Below are positions 57,356 through 64,000 of a stretch of 64,000 bases of DNA, piece by piece. The DNA lies in assembly GCA_033961575.1 (NCBI GenBank), contig CM066730.1, positions 116,277,523 through 116,341,522 on the forward strand. Reading direction: 5' to 3'. The position numbers and the translations under genes were made by a program. This stretch comes from Aselliscus stoliczkanus (Eukaryota; Chordata; Mammalia; Chiroptera; Hipposideridae). Position 1 is the first letter of the stretch. Each line of letters begins with the position of its first letter. The notes under the pieces are model-generated. The model had not been told where the DNA came from and did no database searches. It was given only the letters and a program-made list of their open reading frames with translations.

Positions 57356-58253
57356 TACAATAGGAAATATAGGACTGTGATCCCTGAGGGAAGAGAAACA
57401 AATGAAGTGGAATCTACAGTTACCCCAGCTTATTTTCTTGAGGCAGTTTTCAGGCCACAAAAGAGGGAGGGGGAACAGAACAGAACCTGGTGTTCTTGCT
57501 GAGTTGAGAAGACAAAGATCAGAGCTTGGAGAGACTGAGATGGTAGAATTTTCAGGACAGAGTGCTCAAGATGAGGGAGCTTCATAGGGAGAGAATTCTA
57601 GAGAGCTGGAGAATTGTTCCTTCAGTCTTTGGCTGAGAATTTGTCTGTGCATGCATAAGAGGAACTACCAAGACTGGTGAAAGAACCACCAGAAAATAGG
57701 CCAAATAATTCTTAGAACCCACACATAGATGGGAATAGTTGATATTTCCACCAGCCAGAATGGAGAAATCGCAAAATACACAATGCATTGCATAGAGCCT
57801 CAAAAGAGCAATGCCTTCTTAGTGAAGGGAAATCAATACCAGAATAAAGATTGCTCTGGAGTCACCATAACAAAATCTAAAAGTAATCCTCAAAAGGATC
57901 AACTAATCTGAAAGTTATTTAACTACATGTCAAAACAAAAGCCAACATACTTTAAAGAAATACATGAAATCTAGCACCCAAATGTAAAAATTTACAATGT
58001 CCAGAATCTGATAAAAATATAGCATTTATCCAAAAAAAGCAGGAAAATATATAACCCATATTCAGGAGAAAAATCAATTCATTAGAAAGAGGTCTGTAAA
58101 TGATAGAAGTGATGGAAGAAATAGGCAAGAACCTAAAACAGCTATCATAAAATCTCATAAATATGCCTTAGGGTGTAAAGGAAAGTTCAGCAAGACATGA
58201 AAGATATATTTTAAAAGACAAATGAAATTTCTAGAAATTAAAAAAAGAATCTT

Positions 58254-58656
58254 TTTTATTTTAAAGATTTTTATTGGGGAATTGGGGGAGGGAACAGTGG
58301 GATTGGGGAAAGGGAACAAACAAGTTGCTGTCTTTTGTTCTTCAGTCTGGTTGTTGAGGACTTCGCTTCTCTGGCCCATGTTGATATTGTGATCATTGCA
58401 CTTTTCCTGGCTGAGGCAGATCGGTCACAAGCCATTAGGAGGCTGCTCACAGCAGCCCACTGCAACCCCACTACAACCCACACTGTCGCCGGTGACTCAC
58501 GGCAGCCCAGCTCCAGATCGAGCTGTTGCTCACCATCTTAGCTGTAGAGGGCGCAGCATCACTGGCCCTCATATGTGGGATCCGAACCAGCAGCCCTGCT
58601 GCTCAGAACTCATGCTCCCAAGCCAATTCTTAACCAACAAGCCACTCAGCCGGCCC
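58254..58656 (-). mobile_element. Long composite SINE (copy P)
   Basis: Minus-strand head GGGCCGGCTGAGTGGCTTGT, B-box-like GGTTCGGATCC, middle and C-rich end. The head has an ATGAGTTCTGAGCAGCAGGG segment like copies I and J. The target duplication AAAAAAGAATCTT is exact (58241-58253 and 58657-58669). Confidence 0.93.
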
Positions 58657-58845
58657 AAAAAAGAATCTTAAATGGAAAACACAGTGGATGAGATTAACAA
58701 CAGATTAGACACTGTAGAAGAAAATATCGGTGAACTTGAAGACATTGCAATGGAAACTTTCCAAAATGAAACACACAGAGAAAAAAGACTAAAGGAAAAA
58801 AATGGGCAGCTGGAGGTGGGGAGAGGACATTAAAAAGACAGAAGA

Positions 58846-59270
58846 GGGCCGGCTGAGTGGCGTGGTGGTTAAGAGCTGGCCTGGGATGCCAGCAGCCCCG
58901 GTTCGGATCCCACATGTGAGGGCCAGTGACACTGCCCTCTACAGCTAAGATGGTGAACAACAGCTCCACCTGAAGCTGGGCTGCTGTAAGTCCCCAGACG
59001 ACATAGCTGCAGCCCCTGCTGCAGTGGGCTGCCATAGGCTACAGTGAGTGGCTGGCAGCCAGCAAGAGCCACTGTGAGCAGCCATCCAAGGGCCGGCAAC
59101 CGATCTGCCTCACCCGAGAAGAGCGCAATGATGATACCAACATGGGTCAGTGAAGCAATGTCCTCCACAACTAGGCTGAAGAACAAAAGAACAGAAACTT
59201 TTCTGTTCCCATTCCCTGGTTCCCCAATGCTGTTCTACTCCCCCAATTCCCCAATAAAATCTTGAAAAAT
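58846..59270 (+). mobile_element. Long composite SINE (copy Q)
   Basis: Head GGGCCGGCTGAGTGGCGTGG, B-box-like GGTTCGGATCC, middle, C-rich end and an AATAAAATCTTGAAAAATG tail. The flanks AAAAAGACAGAAGA and TAAAAGAAGAAA are only partly alike, so the target duplication is degraded or the tail edge is off by a few bases. Confidence 0.9.
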
Positions 59271-59640
59271 GAAAAAAATTAAAAGAAGAAATAATGCTGA
59301 ATATTTTTCAAAATCGATAGATACTATAAGTCCACAGACAAAATGCTGAATGACTCCCAAGCAGAAGAAACATAAAGAAAGCCAAACCAAGTCACATCAT
59401 CAAATTACTGAAAACCAGTGAAGAAGAGAAATTCTTAAAAGCAGTCAGAGGGAAAAAATACATTAAATATAGGGGAACAAAGATAAGACTGACAGCAGAA
59501 TTCTCATTAGAAACAATGCAGCCACAAGACAACGCAATGACAATCTTTAAAATGCTAACAATGAAAAAAAATGCCAACCTAGAACTGTATATCCAGAGAA
59601 AATATCTTTCACATCCACAATTACTTTTCTGAAACCCCTA

Positions 59641-60200
59641 AAGCCAGACTATGAATGACATAAGTCTATAAATACCTTCATATCAGTTCAGGTCGGATTT
59701 TATTACCACATTTTTAAAAAGACTCTTGGTTTTCAGAATTTTGGTATTTCAGAATTGTAGATAAGAAATTTTGTGCTAGTCATTTTTCTATTTGTTGTAC
59801 CTGCATTACTTCTAATCCTTACCAAACATGTTATTATCCCACTTTTGCTCAAGTAGAGGCTGAGATTAAGCAAATAATGGAGTCACTCCCAAGCAGGAAG
59901 AACCCCTGCCCATTCTTTGAGCAGGGGAAACTGAGGAAACCAAGACGAGGGATCCTCTAGGCTCTTTCTATCAAAGACACCATCCACTGCCGTCATGTAA
60001 CCCAAGGGCTCCATTTGGTAAATCCCAGGGACACTTCAGACCCCTTGGAATCCGGGAGTTGACATGGGAAGTCTTTAGTGGAGTAGAAATAACTAACACC
60101 CTATCCTGGACTCTGTGTTGCAGCAATGTGATACATGTACTCTTGTGGCCTTGATGTTCATATACCCTTCCCTAGCCTATTGTCCTTTCACCATGAGTAA
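59641..60200. other. No gene or recognised repeat
   Basis: Mixed sequence before the GA tract. A MIR-like phrase (GCTCAAGTAGAGGCTGAGAT near 59848) is too short to assign. Confidence 0.35.
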
Positions 60201-60210
60201 GTAGAGAAGA

Positions 60211-60211
<1 letters not shown>

Positions 60212-60274
<63 letters not shown>
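60212..60274. repeat. (GA)n microsatellite
   Basis: Uninterrupted run of about 31 GA units. Confidence 0.97.
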
Positions 60275-60277
<3 letters not shown>

Positions 60278-60599
60278 CGCACAAAGGAACAGCCAGTACT
60301 GCAAATGGATCTTATGGTCGGGGTTAGACTATACTGCCAGAAAGTCAGCATGGATGGTGTAACCAGAGACCAACGGTGTTATGATCATTTCACTTATGAT
60401 AGTGCCAGTGACCAAGAATCTGGGACCATAGTGGGATGATTGTACATCCTGCACGATGCCAGCACAGGATTCTGGGTAAGTGCTCAGTGTTAATGTCACC
60501 TAGGAAGAAAGAGGTAGAGAGGAAGAGGAAGGACCTGAATTTAACTGAGTTTACATTTTAAATGATTGAGAAATTACTGGACTTGACCGCTTTTACTTG

Positions 60600-60717
60600 A
60601 TCTGTTTTGTTTTTGTTTTTTTTGAGGGCAGTGTTACTGGCCCTCATATGTGGGACCCAACCGGGGCCGCTGGCTTCCAAGGCCAGCGCTTAACCACCGC
60701 GCCACTCAGCCGGCCCC
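60600..60717 (-). mobile_element. Short tRNA-derived SINE (copy R)
   Basis: On the minus strand: GGGGCCGGCTGAGTGGCGCG head, tRNA-like body, GCCAGTAACACTGCCCTC, then an A-rich tail. The target duplication GACCGCTTTTACTTG is exact over 15 bp (60585-60599 and 60721-60735). Same short design as copies D, E and H. Confidence 0.93.
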
Positions 60718-60735
60718 TTAGACCGCTTTTACTTG

Positions 60736-61390
60736 GATTGTTTTCTGTCTCTAGAAAAATATATGCAGTTATAAGAAAATAAAATTACATTTTTATATAA
60801 CAGAATTGTGGTTTTTAAAGTGATCTAATACATATATGTAGTACTCAGTGTCATGGGGCCTGGTTTATCACCTTTGAAATCGGGAAAATAATACCAACTT
60901 CATACATTTGTAAAGGATTACAAGGAGTAATTTGTAGAAGGAAAAAACTTTATACATTTAAAGGAAAGTTTCAAATGTGAATATTAGGTAAGCTTAGGTT
61001 TTAAACCGATACGATTCCTTTTGTTTTAGAAAATTACTAATGATTTTTTTGTTACTCTGGGTACAATGTGTGTGGTGAGTTGGAGAAGGGGAGGCCATCA
61101 GGAGGAGATCATTAGGAGCTTTGCAATTGTTCAAGGCAATGGGAAGCGAAGTTGTATTTAGGAAATTGCAGCGCATGTGGGTTCAAGAGCCTCTCCAGTG
61201 GTAGACATGTGGAGAAGAGTGAGGAATTGAGGAGGAGTCAAAGGTGACTCGAGGCTTGGTGACCAAGAGAGCAGAGGTGACATTAACTGAATTGGAAAGT
61301 GAGGACATCAGCAGGTTTGGGGAAAGGTGAGTTCAGTTTAGAGCACACTGAATATAGGGTACAAAGAAAAGTGAAAAGTCACCAGTAGCG
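60736..61390. other. No gene recognised
   Basis: AT-rich at left. 61190-61340 (with GGAGGAGTCAAAGGTGACTC) resembles a widespread old mammalian repeat of L3/L2 type; not named further. Confidence 0.35.
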
Positions 61391-61394
61391 TAAT

Positions 61395-61800
61395 GGTTAA
61401 GAGTAAGAATGTGGTGTCGCTCTGGAGGCAGATGCTTGCAAAAGTTACTTAACCTGTCATCGCTCAGTTTCCTTTCTGCAGAATTGTGGTGAAAACAGCA
61501 CATACCTCAGAGATTTTTTATGAAGCTTGAATATGAAGTCATCCAGATGAAACACGTAGAAGGGCACCATCATTGCATGTAGCCATTTGGCCATTGTTGT
61601 GAGTAACAGGACGGTGCCAAAGACATGATGGAAAGAGCATTGCTCACTGCTCTGGGTGACAGAGGATACAGCTCTGAACTCTAATAGCCAGTGACTTTGA
61701 ATGTGAGATTCAGCTGGACCTGTTTGTTCATCTGTGAAAACAAGGGATTGGATAATTCTCTGTGAGGCCATGTACAGCTCTTATACTATTGTATGCTTGT
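61395..61800 (+). repeat. Two MIR fragments
   Basis: 61395-61560: GTAATGGTTAAGAGTAAGAA, then CAAAAGTTACTTAACCTGTC and CGCTCAGTTTCCTTTCTGCA. 61640-61800: CTCTGGGTGACAGAGGATAC, then TCTGTGAAAACAAGGGATTG. Both read in sense MIR order. Confidence 0.65.
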
Positions 61801-62929
61801 GTTGATGCTAAAAGCATACTTTGCTACAGATAAACCATAATGGAAATAATTTATTCCAAGATAATAGAGCAATTGATGTTCAACACATTTTCGGTGCCTG
61901 TGTGTCCAGCCTAAGACCCGTTTTTGCATTTAAAGCACAGTAGGACATTTAGACATGGTAAAGGTAAAAGATTTTTGAAATTTGCATCTGGAGATTTTTG
62001 TTTTTTAATTTAAAATTTCAATTGTGCATTATTCTACTGGCTTTTTCTGTTTACTTGTCACTATAAATTTTCTTCATGGTTTCAGATAAATGTAGGGAGG
62101 CTTCTTTTGTTATACTTGGCTTAAGGATATCACAAAACATCTGTCTGGATGTTTACTTCATTTGCAATGATAGAGTATTTCATTTGCCAGAATTTTCACT
62201 TGTGGAAAAGAATCCCAGGTTCCAAAGACAGGGTGCTAATTTAATATTTTTTTAATAAACTTCTCAGGGCAAAGTGCAATTCTCTTCCTCTTCCCATTAG
62301 GTTTCTAGAAATTTTTATTAATAGGAACATGCTAAGCACATAAACAAAGCTAATTTGCATTTTGCATATTTGGGGCAAAGCTTATGAGGCAACGACCTTT
62401 ACAGAGACGCAAAGATACAAAAGGGCTCCCTCTGAATAACTTACACTTTGCCTATTCCAATAGGAGATATTTCATTCACTCATATTGACTTTTATCCCTT
62501 TCTGGTTTTCAAAACTTGACACCCATCCACATGTGTTAAGCAAAATTATTTTTACTTATGGCCTTTGTAAATTGCAATATGCAGAATATGATTGAAATAA
62601 CACAATGGAGTCCAATAAGTCACCTATAAAAATCAGTTTCATTATTTTATTACCTCTTGTTCATGCTGAACATTTTCTTCCTATTACATGTTTTGTATTC
62701 ACTTTAGATACATTTTCAAAATATTCAGTTATCAGAAAGTAGAAACCAAATACAAAAACTGTGTCATAGTTTATACTGTGTATTTTCTGATTTTTCTTGT
62801 GGGCAAGCTTCAGATATTGATGAAGAAGAGACGTTGTCAACTTAACTTGAGAAGCCAAATCCTATATCCTCAAACAGATTACTCAAAAGTGTTACCAGAC
62901 GTGTGTGTGATTATACATACAAGGCTACA

Positions 62930-62930
<1 letters not shown>
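61801..62930. other. No gene recognised; possible conserved non-coding DNA
   Basis: No repeat identified in about 1.1 kb. 62320-62400 has an octamer-type ATTTGCAT and a nearby TTTGCATATTTG (see findings). Confidence 0.35.

Positions 62931-62933
<3 letters not shown>

Positions 62934-63019
<86 letters not shown>
62934..63019. repeat. (GA)n microsatellite
   Basis: About 42 GA units followed by GAAGGAGGAGGGAGGGGAAG-type purine sequence. The Glu/Arg-repeat frame 62688-63089 crosses it and is an artefact. Confidence 0.97.
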
Positions 63020-63020
<1 letters not shown>

Positions 63021-63530
63021 AGGAGGAGGGAGGGGAAGGGGGCCAATGAGAGATGGAGGGATGTTTTGCTTCATGAAAGAACTTTTTAAGGAAAATCTGG
63101 CAGACGTTGTGAATAGCTTTGATTGAAATAACTTTTTTTATCAGTGAGAAAACCCCTGTACCAATAACTGTGCATTATGTGGAAACCTCTAAAAATGTCA
63201 CACAGGAGGATGATTCTCACTGTTGCCTTCCAATGCCAAGCCACTTTTATTCTGTGGTCTTTGGTTTTATCAGATGGCAGTTGCTTTGCCGTTTGTTGCC
63301 ATGAAAGGTGAAATCCCAACCAATATAAAAACTTGAAGTGAAATCTGGTAATTTGTACTTCAGTATAAGAAGACAATTTAACTGTATATGTATATGTAAT
63401 TAATAATATATTAATGATTTCCAAACTTTTTAAGTAGAAACAATTATTTATTAGTCACCTTAACCTTGACTTTTTGTCTCAAAAACATTTCTACTGAGCC
63501 AGGAATATTGTTGCACTTTAAATAAGGGGA
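63020..63530. other. No gene or recognised repeat
   Basis: Mixed sequence. The minus frame 63086-63424 (112 codons) has no domain and no splice context. Confidence 0.35.
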
Positions 63531-63534
63531 TTTA

Positions 63535-63775
63535 GTTCTAGCCCTGCTTCTGCCCTCATGACTGGGGAAAGTTACTTAAACGTAATGGTACTTGGTCTCT
63601 TGATCTGTTTGACTGCTGAGACCTCTTCTGATTTTAATATTTCATGATTCTGTGAGTTACATATCCTGTACTAGTTTCTTTTCATTTAATTCTCTAGTCC
63701 GGAAATTTACCACACATATATCAGCTTCTACTTTTGACATCTATTAGGTGATCAATAAATATTTGTTAAAGTAAT
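63535..63775 (+). repeat. MIR fragment and L2-like end
   Basis: 63535-63655: GGGGAAAGTTACTTAAACGT followed by a TTGATCTGTTTGACTGCTGA part, a sense MIR. 63690-63775: TTAGGTGATCAATAAATATT is the standard end of L2/MIR copies. Confidence 0.6.
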
Positions 63776-64000
63776 GGTGTGTTTTGCTGTTTCTGATGGA
63801 TTGTGAAATTACTGTAATTTCCCAGCATTTTATATTGGGCTATTACATTTTTATTTTTGTTGAATCACGTTATTGTTGCTTTAACATTTACTTTCTCTCT
63901 GCTATGGCTTTGTGCATGATTTAGAGTTAGTTTTTATGTGTTCTCATTAAGGTGTTTCAGAGAGGAAAAATTCTTTCACTACACCTAATCTTGGTCACTC

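Larger units (their letters stand above)
57360..59640 (+). mobile_element. Old sense LINE-1, 5' region and ORF1 area
   Basis: Sense text typical of the 5' part of old mammalian LINE-1 or the related HAL1: CAATGTCCAGAATCTGATAA near 57996, GATGAGATTAACAACAGATT near 58687, ATTCTCATTAGAAACAATGC near 59500 and TAGAACTGTATATCCAGAGA near 59579. All frames are broken. SINE P (58254-58656) and SINE Q (58846 to about 59270) are nested in opposite orientations. The left edge is approximate. Confidence 0.65.

Noticed and set aside
280..60717. tRNA genes suggested by A-box and B-box motifs
   Set aside because: Each motif pair is in a SINE head with a SINE body, A-rich tail and target duplication. The cloverleaf is degenerate and no isolated tRNA was seen.
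14292..63019. CRISPR-like repeats
   Set aside because: The repetitive tracts are simple microsatellites without spacers, and the genome is clearly mammalian.
62688..63089. 133-codon open frame ending in Glu/Arg repeats
   Set aside because: More than 25 codons come from the GA tract, the rest has no domain, and no splice context is seen.

Overview
This window looks like intergenic or intronic DNA from a mammalian nuclear genome, most likely a bat of the Yinpterochiroptera (horseshoe, leaf-nosed, false-vampire or fruit-bat side). Evidence: overall A+T richness, long microsatellites, many decayed LINE-1, MIR and L2 remnants, and above all at least 18 tRNA-derived SINEs whose long forms end in a C-rich block followed by AATAAAATCTTT-type tails. 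This SINE style and the LINE-1 3' ends fit bats as I know them. The exact species cannot be told from the sequence. No complete host protein-coding gene, rRNA, functional tRNA or CRISPR array is visible. Almost all short open frames lie in transposons, simple repeats or unconstrained DNA.

Layout. 0-14 kb: a few SINEs, MIR/L2 remnants and a nearly perfect 1.19-kb palindrome (3055-4242) centred on a mariner-like MITE. 14.3-21.3 kb: a nest of old LINE-1 pieces (two antisense, one sense) carrying five SINE insertions, a large TTTC/TTTTC tract and an L2-like piece. 21.3-26 kb: mostly unassigned sequence, with one short SINE and one CpG-rich insert flanked by direct repeats. 26-31 kb: two young 5'-truncated LINE-1 copies in opposite orientation, the second with a 5' inversion. 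31-41.5 kb: three long and two tRNA-dimer-type SINEs, an older sense LINE-1 (32.5-35.4 kb) and an antisense LINE-1 (38.6-41.5 kb) that carries a solo LTR with a 4-bp target duplication. 41.5-57 kb: largely repeat-poor, with MIRs, one long SINE, a possible retroviral LTR remnant near 54.3 kb and the only plausible host exon candidate (50024-50176). 57.4-59.6 kb: 5' part of an old LINE-1 with two oppositely oriented SINEs. 59.6-64 kb: two GA tracts, one short SINE and MIR fragments.

The sequence therefore records layers of transposition rather than a gene system. The strongest unusual signals are the 569-bp-arm palindrome with 2 mismatches and no indels, the three related SINE designs that suggest a modular (composite) SINE family, the twin-primed LINE-1 with an apparently lossless inversion junction, and the pair of inverted young LINE-1s. 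Boundaries of young insertions were set by reading target-site duplications directly. Family names of old repeats are from memory of consensus features and are less certain.
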